From positions 1-64,000 of the forward strand of contig NZ_JAPZSY010000055.1 of NCBI RefSeq assembly GCF_027532025.1: DNA of 64,000 nucleotides, given 5' to 3'. Positions 38,313 to 53,164 of this stretch are shown here, piece by piece. A program made the translations under genes and the position numbers. The notes beneath the pieces are model-generated. The model saw only the letters and a program-made list of their open reading frames with translations. It ran no database searches and had not been told where the DNA came from. This DNA comes from Inhella sp. (GTDB taxonomy: Bacteria; Pseudomonadota; Gammaproteobacteria; Burkholderiales; Burkholderiaceae_C). Every line of letters starts with the position of its first letter. The stretch's first letter is position 1.

Positions 38313-41300
38313 ATGAGCCTGCCCGAACAGCAACGCCTGCCCGAACCCTACCGCGACGAAAACGCCTGCGTGGCGGCCCTGGTGGCCGAATTGGGCGGGG
38401 CCCAGGCCGATTGGCCGGCCGTCATCGACGAGGCCGGCCCCTGGGTGCGCCAGGTGCGCGACAACCCGCCCGCCTTCTGGGCCATGGAAAGCCTGCTGCG
38501 CGAGTACCCCATCACCCGCCCCGAGGGCCTGGCCCTGATGCGCTTGGCCGAGGCCCTGCTGCGCGTGCCCGACGCCGAAACCGCCATCGCGCTGACGGCC
38601 GACCAGCTGGGCCGCGCCGACTTCGACGGCGCCGGCGACGGCCCGCACAAGGTGCTGTCGTCTTTGAGCGCAGCCGCCATCGGCCTGAGCAAGAAGTTCC
38701 TGCCGGGCGATGAAAGCACCGGCCTGATGGGCCGCCTGGGCAGCAAGACGGTGGTGGGCGCCACGGTGCGCGCCATCCAGCTGCTGGGCCGCCAGTTCGT
38801 GCTGGGCCGCAGCATCGACGAGGCGCAGAACGAGGCCGCCTCGGCGCGCAAGTCGCAGCCGCAACTGACCTTCAGCTACGACATGCTGGGCGAGGGCGCG
38901 CGCACCGAGCACGACGCCGAGCGTTACCTGGCCAGCTACCGCAACGCCATCGCGCGCATCGCCGCGCGCGGCCGCGCCAGCAGCCCCATGGCGGGCGACG
39001 GCATCTCCATCAAGCTCAGCGCCCTGTTCACCCGCTACGAGGTGCTGCAGCGCGAGCGCGTGTTCGACACCCTGGTGCCCCGCGTGCAAGGCCTGGTGGA
39101 CGCCGCAGCAAGCGCCAACATGAACCTGACGATCGACGCCGAAGAGGTCGACCGCCTGGAACTGAGCCTGGACGTGTTCGAGGCCCTGGCCCAGCACATC
39201 GCCAAGGCCCACCCGCAGTGGCAAGGCTTCGGCCTGGCCGTGCAGGCCTACCAAACCCGCGCCCGCGCCGTGGTCGACGAGGTCGCGGCGATCGCCCGCC
39301 GCCTGGGCCTGAAGTTCATGGTGCGCCTGGTCAAGGGTGCTTACTGGGACGGCGAGGTCAAGCGCGCGCAAGAGCTGGGGTTGCCGCATTACCCGGTGTT
39401 CACGCACAAGGCCCACACCGACGTGAGCTACCTGGCCTGCGCGCAGGCCCTGATCCGCCACCGCGAGGTCATCTACCCGCAGTTCGCCAGCCACAACGCC
39501 GGCACCATCGCCGCCATCGTGCGCATGGCCCGCGCTCACCAAGCGCCTTTCGAGATGCAGCGCCTGCATGGCATGGGCGAGGGCATCTACCGCGAGGTGC
39601 TGAAGGACGGCCGCATCCCCTGCCGCGTGTACGCCCCGGTGGGCGAGCACCGCGACCTGCTGGCCTACCTCGTGCGCCGCCTGCTCGAGAACGGCGCCAA
39701 CAGCAGCTTCGTGCACCAGCTGGCCGACCCCAGCGTGGCCGTGCCCGAGCTGCTGGGCTGCCCGCTGGAAGGTGTGCGCCCCGCGCCACTGCTGCCCCTG
39801 CCGGTCGACCTGTACAAGGCCGCGGGCGAGACCCGCGCCAACAGCACCGGCGCCGACCTGGCCGCCCCCAGCCAGCGCGCGCCCCTGGTGGCCGCCGTTG
39901 CCGCCACCGTGGTGCCCAGCGTGCCCGTGGCCACGCCGGACGAGGTGGCCGCCGCCATGGCCCGCTTGCAAGGCGGCTTCGCGGCCTGGTCCACCAAGCC
40001 CGTGTCGCAGCGCGCCGCCATCCTGCGCCGCGCGGCCGACGTGATGGACGCCCAGCTGCCCTTCTTCTGCGGCCTGCTGGTGAAGGAAGCGCACAAGACC
40101 CTGGCCGATTGCATCGCCGAGGTGCGCGAGGCCGTGGACTTCCTGCGCTACTACGCCGACGAGGCCGAGGCTGCGGGCGACCGCGCCATGCAGGGCCGCG
40201 GCGTGTTCGTCGCCATCTCGCCCTGGAACTTCCCGCTGGCCATCTTTGCCGGCCAGGTGGTGGCCGCGCTGGTGGCGGGCAACACCGTGGCCGCCAAGCC
40301 CGCCGAGCAAACCCCCGCCGTGGCCCAGGCCTGCGTGGCCCTGCTGCACCAGGCCGGCGTGCCAGCCGACGCGCTGCAGCTGCTGAACGGCACTGGCGAG
40401 ACCGTGGGCGCCGCACTCGTCGCGCACCCGGCCACCGCCGGCGTGTGCTTCACCGGCAGCACGCAGGTCGCCAAGATCATCCAGAAGACCTTGGCTTCGA
40501 CGGGCGCCAACAAGGTGCTGATCGCCGAAACCGGCGGCCTGAACGCCATGGTGGTGGACAGCACCGCCCTGCCCGAGCAGGTGGTGGACGCCGTGGTGCA
40601 GAGCGCCTTCCGCAGCGCCGGCCAGCGCTGCTCGGCCCTGCGCCTGCTGGCCGTGCACGAAGGCATCGCCGACGGCGTGATCGAGATGATCAAGGGCGCC
40701 TTGGCCGAGCTGCGCGTGGGCGACCCGAGCAAGCTGGAAACCGACGTCGGCCCGCTGATCGACGCCGAGGCGCACCAAGGCATCGCTTCGCAGGTCGAGC
40801 GCCTCAAGCGCGAGGCCAAGCTCTTGGCCGAAGGCACGCTGCACGACCCCGCCGTGCCCAACCTGCTGGCCCCCGTGGCCTTCGAGGTGCCCAGCATCGA
40901 CAGCCTGAAGACCGAGCTCTTCGGCCCCGTGCTGCACATCGTGCGCTGGGGCGGCGACCCCGAGGCCGTGGTCGAGAAGGTCAACGGCCTGGGCTACGGC
41001 CTGACCATGGGCATCCAAACCCGCATCGACAGCCGCGCCGACAAGCTGGCCGACGCCGCGCGCATCGGCAACGTCTACGTCAACCGCAACATCATTGGCG
41101 CGGTGGTGGGCGTGCAGCCCTTCGGCGGCGAGGGCCTGAGCGGCACCGGCCCCAAGGCCGGCGGCCCCAACTACCTGTGGCGCTTCGTGCAGCCGGCCAC
41201 CGTGCCCGGCCGCGCCAGCGCGCCCTCCGCCCTGCCCGATGCGCTGGCCCAGCGCCTGCGCAGCCTGCAAGCCGCGCTGCCCGACCAAGCCGGCCTGTTG

Positions 41301-41825
41301 GCCCAGGCCGCACCGCGCCTGCTGACCCGCGCGCTGCCCGGCCCCACCGGCGAGCGCAACGAGCTGCGCCTGCACCCGCGCGGCCACGTGGTGGGCTTTG
41401 TGGGCGCGGGCGACGCCTGGGCCTGGCGCCCGGCCGTGGCCCTGGCCTTGCTGGCCGGCAACCAGGTCACCCTGGTGGGCGAGGCCTCGGCCCTGGGCGC
41501 GGCCTGCGCGCTGCGCCAGCAGCTGCGCGGCGGTCACGGCGCCGAACAAGCCGAAGCCCTGGTCTGCCAGGAACACGCCCCGGCGCAATGGGCCGACTGG
41601 GCCCGCACCGCCGCGCTGGACGCCGCCTTCGTGGCCGGTGCGGATGCAGCCCAGCAGGCCGCGCTGCTCAACGCCCTGGCCGCCCGCCAAGGCGCCATCG
41701 TGCCCTTGGTGACGCCCGACGAGGCCGCGCAGCCGCAGCAGGTCTACCGCTTCGCGGCGGAGCAAACGCTGACCGTGAACACGGCGGCGGCGGGCGGCAA
41801 CGCGGCGTTGTTGGCGGGGCTTTGA
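38313..41825 (+). CDS. putA: Bifunctional proline dehydrogenase / P5C dehydrogenase
   Basis: The 1170-residue PutA oxidises proline to glutamate in two coupled steps. The proline dehydrogenase barrel covers about residues 60-500 (SYDMLGEGARTEHDAERY; DGISIKLSALFTRYE; FMVRLVKGAYWDGEVKRAQ; FASHNAGTI). The P5C dehydrogenase covers about residues 540-990 (ISPWNFPLAIFAGQVVAALVAGNTV; catalytic Cys773 in RSAGQRCSALR; LIAETGGLNAMVVDS). A C-terminal region of about 170 residues follows, as in long PutAs. The N-terminal ribbon-helix-helix of trifunctional PutA is absent, consistent with external control by the Lrp-type regulator. Confidence 0.95.
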   Translation: MSLPEQQRLPEPYRDENACVAALVAELGGAQADWPAVIDEAGPWVRQVRDNPPAFWAMESLLREYPITRPEGLALMRLAEALLRVPDAETAIALTADQLGRADFDGAGDGPHKVLSSLSAAAIGLSKKFLPGDESTGLMGRLGSKTVVGATVRAIQLLGRQFVLGRSIDEAQNEAASARKSQPQLTFSYDMLGEGARTEHDAERYLASYRNAIARIAARGRASSPMAGDGISIKLSALFTRYEVLQRERVFDTLVPRVQGLVDAAASANMNLTIDAEEVDRLELSLDVFEALAQHIAKAHPQWQGFGLAVQAYQTRARAVVDEVAAIARRLGLKFMVRLVKGAYWDGEVKRAQELGLPHYPVFTHKAHTDVSYLACAQALIRHREVIYPQFASHNAGTIAAIVRMARAHQAPFEMQRLHGMGEGIYREVLKDGRIPCRVYAPVGEHRDLLAYLVRRLLENGANSSFVHQLADPSVAVPELLGCPLEGVRPAPLLPLPVDLYKAAGETRANSTGADLAAPSQRAPLVAAVAATVVPSVPVATPDEVAAAMARLQGGFAAWSTKPVSQRAAILRRAADVMDAQLPFFCGLLVKEAHKTLADCIAEVREAVDFLRYYADEAEAAGDRAMQGRGVFVAISPWNFPLAIFAGQVVAALVAGNTVAAKPAEQTPAVAQACVALLHQAGVPADALQLLNGTGETVGAALVAHPATAGVCFTGSTQVAKIIQKTLASTGANKVLIAETGGLNAMVVDSTALPEQVVDAVVQSAFRSAGQRCSALRLLAVHEGIADGVIEMIKGALAELRVGDPSKLETDVGPLIDAEAHQGIASQVERLKREAKLLAEGTLHDPAVPNLLAPVAFEVPSIDSLKTELFGPVLHIVRWGGDPEAVVEKVNGLGYGLTMGIQTRIDSRADKLADAARIGNVYVNRNIIGAVVGVQPFGGEGLSGTGPKAGGPNYLWRFVQPATVPGRASAPSALPDALAQRLRSLQAALPDQAGLLAQAAPRLLTRALPGPTGERNELRLHPRGHVVGFVGAGDAWAWRPAVALALLAGNQVTLVGEASALGAACALRQQLRGGHGAEQAEALVCQEHAPAQWADWARTAALDAAFVAGADAAQQAALLNALAARQGAIVPLVTPDEAAQPQQVYRFAAEQTLTVNTAAAGGNAALLAGL

Positions 41826-41934
41826 AGGCTCCGGCCTCGGCAACGAGGGCCAGCTGGGGTGGAGGTCAACGCCAAGGCGGCCCGCGGCGTTGCTGCCTCC
41901 TCGCCGCTTCACGGCACCCTGCCCTCCGCTCCCC

Positions 41935-42621
41935 ATGACGCGCACCCTCCGACTCGCTCTCGCCACCTGCACGCTGGCCCTGCTCACCGCCTGCGGCGGC
42001 GGGGCCACGGTGATCGTGGGCGATGGCGGCACCAGCCCCAACCCGGTTCCGCAGCCCAACCCCAGCCCCAACCCGCCCACGCTGAGCTGCAGCACCGCGG
42101 GCTTGGCCGCCGCCGCCACCAGCCGCTGGCCGGTGGTGTGCATGCTGACCAGCAGCGGCGAGATGGTCATCGAGCTCTACGACACCTTCAGCCCGGCGAC
42201 CGTCAACAATTTCTTGGCTTACGTCAGCACGGGGTACTACACCGGCACCCTGGTGCATCGCGTGGACCGCGATTTCGTCTTCCAGGGCGGCGGCTACACC
42301 AGCGGCATGGTGCCCAAGGCGGCGCTCTACAGCCCCGTGCTGCTGGAAGACAACAACGGCCTGAGTAACCTGCGCGGCACCATCGCCATGGCGCGGCGCA
42401 CCGACCCCAACACCGCCACCTCGCAGTGGTTCATCAACGTGCGCGACAACACCGCGCTCGATTCCACGGCCACGCAGCGCGGCTATGCCGTGTTCGGGCG
42501 CGTCATCTCGGGCCTGCCGGTGGTGGACGCGATCAACGTCACCCCCGTGTACGCCTACAGCAGCACCGACCTGCGGCCGCGCGTCGAAATCCTGACCTAC
42601 TGGGTTCGCCGCATCCAGTAA
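41935..42621 (+). CDS. Lipoprotein cyclophilin-type peptidyl-prolyl isomerase
   Basis: The 228-residue protein is exported and lipid-anchored: signal peptide with lipobox LLTAC-GGG (Cys about residue 20), a Pro/Asn-rich linker, then a cyclophilin domain at about residues 65-225. Domain motifs are GEMVIELYDTFSPATVNNFLAYVSTGYYTGTLVHRV, FVFQGGGY and the substrate-contacting TSQWFINVRDN. It should catalyse prolyl cis-trans isomerisation in the periplasm. It stands between putA and queA on the same strand with gaps of 109 and 29 bases. Confidence 0.88.
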   Translation: MTRTLRLALATCTLALLTACGGGATVIVGDGGTSPNPVPQPNPSPNPPTLSCSTAGLAAAATSRWPVVCMLTSSGEMVIELYDTFSPATVNNFLAYVSTGYYTGTLVHRVDRDFVFQGGGYTSGMVPKAALYSPVLLEDNNGLSNLRGTIAMARRTDPNTATSQWFINVRDNTALDSTATQRGYAVFGRVISGLPVVDAINVTPVYAYSSTDLRPRVEILTYWVRRIQ

Positions 42622-42650
42622 GGGTTTGAGCGGGCTTTGACAATGGCGGG

Positions 42651-43685
42651 ATGTCAGCGCCTGCCCTCACCCTGTCCGACTTCGACTACGAGCTGCCGCC
42701 CGAGCTCATCGCCCAGCACCCCACGGCCGAGCGCAGCGCCTCGCGCCTGCTCGATGGCCGCCAGTGGCCGCCGGTGGACCGGGTCTTTCGCGACCTGCCC
42801 ACCCTGCTCGATCCCCGCGACCTGCTGGTGTTCAACGACACCCAAGTCATCAAGGCCCGGCTGCATGGCGTGAAGGCCACGGGCGGCAGCGTCGAGGCCT
42901 TGATCGAGCGCCTGCTGCCCGGCACGCACGAGGTCTGGGCCCACCTGCGCGCCAGCAAGAGCCCCAAGCCCGGCAGCCGAGTGCGGTTCGCGCAAGCCTT
43001 CGACGCCGAGGTGCTCGGCCGCTGCGGCCCCGAAAACAGCCTGTTCCACCTGCGATTCCCGTCCGATCCGCTGGCCTTGTTGGACGCCCACGGCCACGTG
43101 CCGCTGCCGCCTTACATCGAGCACGAAGACAGCGCCGACGACGCGCGCCGCTACCAGACCGTGTTCGCTCAGAACCCCGGTGCCGTGGCCGCACCCACGG
43201 CGGCGCTGCACTTCGACGAAGCGGTGCTGGCTGCGCTGCCCTGCCCGCGAGCCAACGTCACCCTGCACGTCGGGGCCGGCACCTTCCAGCCGGTGCGCGT
43301 CGAGAACATCGCCGAGCACCAGATGCACAGCGAGTGGTTCAACGTGCCTCAGGCCACGGTGGACGCCATCCAGGCCTGCCGCGAGCGCGGCGGCCGCGTG
43401 GTGGCCGTGGGCACCACCACCTTGCGCGCCCTCGAATCGGCCGGCCGCGGTGGCCGCTTGCAGGCCGGCGCTGCCGAGACCGAGATCTTCATCACCCCCG
43501 GCTTCGACTTCCAGGTGGTGGACGCACTGATCACGAACTTCCACCTCCCCAAGAGCACGCTGATGATGCTCGTCAGCGCGCTGGCCGGGCACGCGCACAT
43601 CATGGCGCTGTACCGCCACGCGGTGGCGGGGCGCTACCGCTTCTTCAGCTACGGCGACTCGATGCTGCTGACGCGCCGGGGCTGA
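42651..43685 (+). CDS. queA: tRNA preQ1(34) S-adenosylmethionine ribosyltransferase-isomerase
   Basis: The 344-residue QueA transfers and isomerises the ribosyl group of SAM to make epoxyqueuosine in tRNA. Characteristic segments are [17 protein letters not shown] at the start, [67 protein letters not shown] and [19 protein letters not shown]. Tgt, the preceding pathway enzyme, lies 2.9 kb downstream. Its stop codon directly abuts the convergent argG stop (TGATCA). Confidence 0.96.
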   Translation: MSAPALTLSDFDYELPPELIAQHPTAERSASRLLDGRQWPPVDRVFRDLPTLLDPRDLLVFNDTQVIKARLHGVKATGGSVEALIERLLPGTHEVWAHLRASKSPKPGSRVRFAQAFDAEVLGRCGPENSLFHLRFPSDPLALLDAHGHVPLPPYIEHEDSADDARRYQTVFAQNPGAVAAPTAALHFDEAVLAALPCPRANVTLHVGAGTFQPVRVENIAEHQMHSEWFNVPQATVDAIQACRERGGRVVAVGTTTLRALESAGRGGRLQAGAAETEIFITPGFDFQVVDALITNFHLPKSTLMMLVSALAGHAHIMALYRHAVAGRYRFFSYGDSMLLTRRG

Positions 43686-45669
<1,984 letters not shown>

Positions 45670-45697
45670 GGCGGGGCCAGCGAGGACCAACGAGCGG

Positions 45698-47757
<2,060 letters not shown>

Positions 47758-47846
47758 AACGGGGTCGGAGCCCCTCGGAAACCCGAGTGTGTCGGGGCCC
47801 TGCCTGATGGCTAGAGTGGGGCGGTTCAGTTTCCTGGAACCGCTCC

Positions 47847-49601
47847 ATGCTGCGCAACTTCAACATCCGTCAGCGTTTGCTGGCCGTTTACGTGTTGTTC
47901 GCCTTGATGATCTTGGTGATCGGCGGCTTCGGTTTGTACGCCGCCCGCTCGAACAACGAGGCCTTCCAGCAGTACACCTTTCGCGTGACCCAGAGCGGCC
48001 AATGGGCCAGCCAACTGCGGCTCGACTTGATGGCCCTGCAGCGCTACGAGAAGGACTTGGTCATCGCCGTGGACGATGCGGCGCAACGCAAGAAGCATGC
48101 AGACCAGTGGGAAGGGCATTTCCAACGGGCCCTCAAGGCCTTTGGGGAGCTGGAGCGTCGCATCGTCGACCCCGCCGTGCTCAAGGACGTGGCCACCGCC
48201 AAAGCCGGGCTCGTGAGCTACCACGACGCCGTCGCCAAGGAACTGCCGCAGTTGGACGGGAAGACGGTCGCCGATGCCAAAGCCGCCCTCCAAGAGGGCC
48301 AAAAGGGCTTCGTGACGGCCGACGAAATCCTGGCCAAGGCCAACGAGTTGGTCGCCGAGCGAACCCAGCAAATCCAAGGACGGTTCCAGGCTGGCTACCA
48401 AACCGTGCTGACGGTGAGCAGCTCGCTCATCGTCTTGGCCGTGGTGGCCATGGTGCTGCTGGGCCGTGCGGTTTCGGCCTCCATCGTGGAACCCCTGCAA
48501 GCGGCCGAGCGCTTTGCCGGCCGCGTGCGCGATGGCGATTTGACCGGCGATCTGGGCGTGCGCGGCAGCGACGAAGCGGCCTCCCTCTCCCAGGCCCTGG
48601 TGGACATGCAAGGCTCGCTGCAGAAGATCGTGGGCAATGTGCGTCAAGCGGCCGACAGCATCCAGGTCGCCAGCTCCGAGGTGGCCAGCGGCAACCAAGA
48701 CCTGAGCCACCGCACCGAGCAAACCGCCGCCAGCCTGCAACAAACGGCCAGCGCCATGAACGACCTGACCACCACCGTGAACCAAACGGCCGACTCGGCC
48801 CGCACGGCGGCGCAACTGGCCGGCAGCGCCAGCACCACGGCCGAGCGGGGCGGCGCCGTGGTGAGCGAGGTCGTCAGCACCATGGAGCGGATCAACCACT
48901 CCAGCCGCCGCATCAGCGACATCATCGGCACCATCGACGGCATCGCCTTCCAAACCAACATCTTGGCTCTGAACGCGGCCGTGGAAGCCGCCCGCGCTGG
49001 CGAGGCTGGCCGGGGCTTTGCCGTGGTGGCCGCCGAAGTGCGCAACCTGGCCCAGCGCAGCGCCGAGGCGGCGCGCGAGATCAAGAGCTTGATCGGTGCG
49101 AGCGTCGAGTCCGTGGACGCCGGCACGCGCCTGGTAGCCGACGCCGGCACCACCATGGGCGAGATCGTCTCCGCTGTGCAGCGCGTGACCGACATCATTG
49201 GCGAGATCAGCGCCGCAGCGGGCGAGCAGAGCAGCGGCATCGGAAACGTCAACACCTCGGTGGTGCAACTGGATCAAGCCACGCAGCAAAACGCCGCGCT
49301 GGTGGAGGAGTCGGCCGCGGCCGCCCACTCCTTGCGCGAGCAAGCGCAAAAGCTGGCCGAGGTGGTGTCCACCTTCCGCCTGCCGGGCGGCAGCAGCATG
49401 ATGGCCTACAGGCCCCCGGCGCCAGCCATGACGCCCAGCTCGGCCTCCAAAACAGCGCCCAAACCCGGCCTCAAACCTGGCATGAAGAAGCCCAGGCCCA
49501 CGTCGGCCCCGGCGGCGGTCGCAGCCAGCACGCCCCGACCTGCCCCCAGTCCGGCGCCAGCGCCAGCGCCGGCCGCCGATGGAGATTGGGAAACCTTCTG
49601 A
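47847..49601 (+). CDS. Methyl-accepting chemotaxis protein
   Basis: The 584-residue receptor has an N-terminal membrane segment ([22 protein letters not shown]), a periplasmic four-helix sensor of about 150 residues, a second membrane segment ([23 protein letters not shown], residues about 190-212) and a HAMP domain. The highly conserved signalling hairpin follows ([55 protein letters not shown], residues about 355-415). A Pro-rich tail ends in DGDWETF, close to the CheR/CheB-tethering pentapeptide NWETF. The ligand is unknown. A hairpin GCGGTTC/GAACCGC (47821-47843) ends three bases before the ATG. Confidence 0.93.
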   Translation: MLRNFNIRQRLLAVYVLFALMILVIGGFGLYAARSNNEAFQQYTFRVTQSGQWASQLRLDLMALQRYEKDLVIAVDDAAQRKKHADQWEGHFQRALKAFGELERRIVDPAVLKDVATAKAGLVSYHDAVAKELPQLDGKTVADAKAALQEGQKGFVTADEILAKANELVAERTQQIQGRFQAGYQTVLTVSSSLIVLAVVAMVLLGRAVSASIVEPLQAAERFAGRVRDGDLTGDLGVRGSDEAASLSQALVDMQGSLQKIVGNVRQAADSIQVASSEVASGNQDLSHRTEQTAASLQQTASAMNDLTTTVNQTADSARTAAQLAGSASTTAERGGAVVSEVVSTMERINHSSRRISDIIGTIDGIAFQTNILALNAAVEAARAGEAGRGFAVVAAEVRNLAQRSAEAAREIKSLIGASVESVDAGTRLVADAGTTMGEIVSAVQRVTDIIGEISAAAGEQSSGIGNVNTSVVQLDQATQQNAALVEESAAAAHSLREQAQKLAEVVSTFRLPGGSSMMAYRPPAPAMTPSSASKTAPKPGLKPGMKKPRPTSAPAAVAASTPRPAPSPAPAPAPAADGDWETF

Positions 49602-49625
49602 GCTCGGGCGGGGCCCGCCTCCCGA

Positions 49626-50198
49626 TCAGCGTCCCCGCATCGCCAGCCTGAACAGCTCCGGGATGGATACCTCCCGGGGCCCGGGCTCCAGACGAAACGC
49701 TGCCCCGGCGCGCAGACGGCCGGGGCGCTTCACCGCCAGGTAGAAGCCGCAGTAGCCGCTCTGAGCCATCAGTTTCGCGGCCTGTGCAAAGCCCATGACG
49801 GCGTTGAACTTGAAGCACGGCTGCCGCGGCTCGCTGACCACCAGTTCGGCATCGTCAAAACACAGGCGGTCGCCCAGCCACACCTGGGTTTCGAGCAGCC
49901 CGCTCAGGCTCAGGTTTTCGCCCATCGCTCCCCAAGGCAGGGTCTCGCCCCAGGCCGCCGCGCCAGCCTGGGCCCGGACGGTCTGCCAAAACGGGTAGTG
50001 CTCGCTGGGGTAGGCGTAAACCGCCTTGCTCAAGCCCCCATGCACGCTCAGGTCGGCCTGCTCGTCGCCATCCAGCCCCAAGGCCGAGAGCGCCACCGGC
50101 CCGTCGACCGCCCCCTTGCCGATGGCGCTGAAGACCCGTTCGCCCGTCAAAGTGGGGATGGGGGCGCTGGTCGCCCGGTTCACGCTGAGCAGCTTCAT
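49626..50198 (-). CDS. MOSC-domain protein
   Basis: The 190-residue protein has the MOSC fold found in molybdenum-cofactor-using enzymes: LSALGLDGDEQADLSVHGGLSKAVYAYPSEHYPFW near residues 40-75, WGAMGENLSLSGL, VWLGDRLCFDDAELVVSEPRQPCFKF with the conserved Cys, and YCGFYLAVKRPGRL. It resembles E. coli YiiM, which reduces hydroxylamino compounds. It converges on the chemoreceptor gene. The substrate is not established. Confidence 0.82.
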   Translation of the reverse strand: MKLLSVNRATSAPIPTLTGERVFSAIGKGAVDGPVALSALGLDGDEQADLSVHGGLSKAVYAYPSEHYPFWQTVRAQAGAAAWGETLPWGAMGENLSLSGLLETQVWLGDRLCFDDAELVVSEPRQPCFKFNAVMGFAQAAKLMAQSGYCGFYLAVKRPGRLRAGAAFRLEPGPREVSIPELFRLAMRGR

Positions 50199-50319
50199 GC
50201 CCCCAGTGTCCGCGAGGGTGGGGGCACATTGGCACATGCGCCAAGCGCATAACCCCGCGTCCGCGGGGAGTTACATCGCGGTTACAGGCCGCCGACAATC
50301 GACCTTCCCACGCGGTATG

Positions 50320-50350
50320 GGGTGAAGGTCGGCTGGGCGGGCCTTCACCC
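50320..50350 (+). promoter_or_regulatory. Inverted repeat in the pckG leader
   Basis: GGGTGAAGG (50320-50328) pairs with CCTTCACCC (50342-50350) around a 13-base loop, 36 bases upstream of the pckG start. A second palindrome, CCCCGCG/CGCGGGG, lies at 50253-50268. Neither is followed by a T tract, so operators or leader structures are more likely than terminators. Confidence 0.5.
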
Positions 50351-50385
50351 AATCCCGCTTTCGTAACTTTGATGGAACCCGCCCG

Positions 50386-52245
50386 ATGAACGCTCCCACG
50401 ATGGAAGGCCTGCGCCTGAACGTTCCCGCCTACGTCAAGCACGCTCGGCTGATTGCCTGGGTGGCGGAAATCGCCGCCCTGACCGAGGCCGCCGAGGTGT
50501 ACTGGTGCGACGGCTCGCAAGCCGAATACGACCGCCTGTGCGATGAGTTGGTGGCCAAGGGCACCTTCAAGCGCTTGAACCCGGCCAAGCGCGCCAACAG
50601 CTTCCTGGCTTGCTCCGACCCCAGCGACGTGGCCCGTGTGGAAGACCGCACCTTCATCTGCAGCCGCACGAAGGACGAAGCCGGCCCCACGAACCACTGG
50701 ATGGCGCCCGACGAGATGCGCGCCTTGCTGCAGACGGGCGACCAGGCTCTGTTCAGGGGTTCGATGAAGGGCCGCACGATGTACGTGGTGCCCTTCAGCA
50801 TGGGCCCGCTGGGGTCGCCCATCGCGCACATCGGCGTGGAACTGAGCGACAGCGCTTACGTGGCCGTGAACATGCGCTTGATGACCCGCATGGGCAAGGG
50901 CGCGCTCGAGGTGCTGGGCGACGACGGCCACTTCGTGCCTTGTGTGCACACCGTGGGCGCGCCGCTGCAAGCCGGCCAGGCCGACAGCGCCTGGCCCTGC
51001 AACCCGAGCACCAAGTACATCGTCCACTATCCCGAAACCCGCGAGATCTGGAGCTACGGCTCGGGCTACGGCGGCAACGCGCTGCTGGGCAAGAAGTGCT
51101 TCGCGCTGCGCATTGCCTCGACCATGGGCCGGGACCAAGGCTGGCTGGCCGAGCACATGCTCATCCTGGGCGTGACCAACCCGCAAGGCGTCAAGCGCCA
51201 CGTGGCCGCTGCCTTCCCCAGCGCCTGCGGCAAGACCAACTTCGCCATGCTGATCCCGCCCGCCGGCTTCGAGGGCTGGAAGGTCACCACCATCGGCGAC
51301 GACATCGCCTGGATCAAGCCGGGGGCCGATGGCCGCCTGCGCGCCATCAACCCCGAGGCCGGTTACTTCGGCGTGGCCCCAGGCACCAACACGCTGACCA
51401 ACCCGAACTGCATGGCCTCGCTGGACCGCGACGTCATCTTCACCAACGTGGCCCTGACCGACGACGGCGATGTGTGGTGGGAAGGCCTGACGGCGGAAGC
51501 CCCGGCGCACCTGATCGACTGGCAAGGCAAGGACTGGACGCCGCACGACGCCAAGGTCGACGGCCGCAAGGCGGCGCACCCGAACGCCCGTTTCACCATC
51601 GCCGCCACCAACAACCCCGCGCTGGACGCCGAATGGGACAACCCCGAGGGCGTGGTGATCGATGCCTTCATCTTCGGCGGCCGCCGCAGCACCACGGTGC
51701 CGCTGGTCACCCAGGCCCGCAATTGGGTGGAAGGCGTCTACATGGCCGCCACCATGGGCAGCGAAACCACCGCCGCCGCCTTTGGGCAACAGGGCGTGGT
51801 GCGCCGTGACCCCTTCGCCATGCTGCCCTTCATGGGCTACAACATGAGCGACTACTTCGCCCACTGGCTGAAGATGGGCGCGCAACTCGGCGCCCAGGCG
51901 CCGGCCATCTTCTGCGTGAACTGGTTCCGCAAGGGCGCCGATGGCAAGTTCGTCTGGCCCGGCTACGGGGAAAACATGCGGGTGCTGGCTTGGATGCTGG
52001 ACCGCCTGGACGGCAAGGTCGAGGGCAGCGACAACGCGTTTGGTGTGTCGCCCAAGTACGACGAGATCCACTGGGGCGGCCTGCCGTTCACGCACGCGCA
52101 CTTCGAGACGGTGACCCACATCGACAAGGCCGACTGGGCCGCCGAGTTGAAGCTGCACGACGAGCTGTTCGCCCAACTGGCCCTGCGCCTGCCGGCCGAA
52201 CTGCCCGCCACCAAAGCCGCCATCGCGCAGCGCTTGGGCCTGTAA
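50386..52245 (+). CDS. pckG: GTP-dependent phosphoenolpyruvate carboxykinase
   Basis: The 619-residue enzyme converts oxaloacetate to phosphoenolpyruvate with GTP, the first committed step of gluconeogenesis. The GTP class is shown by length and by the P-loop [13 protein letters not shown] with Cys281 and Lys283, GDDIAWIK for metal, [12 protein letters not shown], and the ligand region [23 protein letters not shown]. No close operon partner; it converges on nadC with a 52-base gap. Confidence 0.97.
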   Translation: MNAPTMEGLRLNVPAYVKHARLIAWVAEIAALTEAAEVYWCDGSQAEYDRLCDELVAKGTFKRLNPAKRANSFLACSDPSDVARVEDRTFICSRTKDEAGPTNHWMAPDEMRALLQTGDQALFRGSMKGRTMYVVPFSMGPLGSPIAHIGVELSDSAYVAVNMRLMTRMGKGALEVLGDDGHFVPCVHTVGAPLQAGQADSAWPCNPSTKYIVHYPETREIWSYGSGYGGNALLGKKCFALRIASTMGRDQGWLAEHMLILGVTNPQGVKRHVAAAFPSACGKTNFAMLIPPAGFEGWKVTTIGDDIAWIKPGADGRLRAINPEAGYFGVAPGTNTLTNPNCMASLDRDVIFTNVALTDDGDVWWEGLTAEAPAHLIDWQGKDWTPHDAKVDGRKAAHPNARFTIAATNNPALDAEWDNPEGVVIDAFIFGGRRSTTVPLVTQARNWVEGVYMAATMGSETTAAAFGQQGVVRRDPFAMLPFMGYNMSDYFAHWLKMGAQLGAQAPAIFCVNWFRKGADGKFVWPGYGENMRVLAWMLDRLDGKVEGSDNAFGVSPKYDEIHWGGLPFTHAHFETVTHIDKADWAAELKLHDELFAQLALRLPAELPATKAAIAQRLGL

Positions 52246-52297
52246 GGCCGCTGAAGCCCCCGCGCCGCGCCGCATGAGCGCGCGGCGCCGGGCTGAC

Positions 52298-53164
52298 TCA
52301 CACCGGGCCGAGCACGCGCAAGGAGTAGTCCACCGCGCGCACGTCCTTGGTCAGCTTGCCGATGCTGATGCGGTCCACGCCCGTGGCGGCGATGGCGCGC
52401 AGGCCCTCGAGCGTGATGCCGCCGCTGGCCTCGAGCAGCGCGCGGCCGGCGTTGCGGTTCACGGCCTCGCGCATGGCGTCGAGGCTGAAGTTGTCCAGCA
52501 GCAGGCTGGTGGCGCCCGCTTGCAGGGCTTCGTCCAGCTGCGCCAGTGTTTCCACCTCGATCTGGATGCTCACGCCCGCCTTCAAGGCCTCGGCGGCGCG
52601 CAGGGCGGCCGTCACGCCACCGGCGGCGGCGATGTGGTTTTCTTTGATGAGGATGCCGTCGTACAAGGCCAGGCGCTGGTTGGCGCCGCCGCCCACGCGC
52701 ACCGCGTACTTCTGCGCCAGTCGCAGGCCCGGCAGGGTCTTGCGGGTGTCGAGGATGACGCAGCCCCGAGGGTTGGGGCTGGCGCCTGCGATGGCCTTCA
52801 CGTGCTCGCGGGTGAGCGTGGCCACGGCCGACAGCGTTTGCAAAAAGTTCAGCGCCGGGCGTTCGGCGCTGAGCAGGGCGCGGCCGTCGGCTTCGATCGT
52901 GCAGATCACCGTGTCGGCCTGCATGTCGGCCCCCTCTGGCACGTGCCAAGTGAGCACCGCGCTCGGGTCCAGCGCCGCGTAAACACCATCAAACCAGGGC
53001 TGACCGGCGCACACGGCGGCCTCGCGCACGCGCAGCTGCGCGCGCACGCGCTGGACGGCGGGCGTGAGTCGGGCGGTCCAGTCGGCCACGCCGATGTCTT
53101 CGCGCAGCGCGTCCCGGATGTTTCGGGCGCGGGCTTCTTCCAAGCTTTCGTTGTGGTCAAACAC
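52298..53164 (-). CDS. nadC: Quinolinate phosphoribosyltransferase
   Basis: The 288-residue enzyme makes nicotinate mononucleotide from quinolinate and PRPP in NAD synthesis. Supporting motifs are EDIGVADWTARL near the N-terminus, NFLQTLSAVATLTREHVKAI, CVILDTRKTLPGLRLAQKYAVRVGGGANQRLALYDGILIKENHI, and the C-terminal EASGGITLEGLRAIAATGVDRISIGKLT. Its start overlaps the stop of the upstream fumarylacetoacetase-family gene by eight bases, so the two are cotranscribed. nadA and nadB are not in the window. Confidence 0.95.
   Translation of the reverse strand: MFDHNESLEEARARNIRDALREDIGVADWTARLTPAVQRVRAQLRVREAAVCAGQPWFDGVYAALDPSAVLTWHVPEGADMQADTVICTIEADGRALLSAERPALNFLQTLSAVATLTREHVKAIAGASPNPRGCVILDTRKTLPGLRLAQKYAVRVGGGANQRLALYDGILIKENHIAAAGGVTAALRAAEALKAGVSIQIEVETLAQLDEALQAGATSLLLDNFSLDAMREAVNRNAGRALLEASGGITLEGLRAIAATGVDRISIGKLTKDVRAVDYSLRVLGPV

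Noticed and set aside
36795-42170. A very long minus-strand open frame (about 1790 codons) across putA, and similar ones at 6838-10320 and 30827-34024
   Set aside because: They are antisense to well-recognised genes and show only repetitive Gly/Ala/Val/His composition expected from high third-position GC. Only the parts with family motifs were kept.
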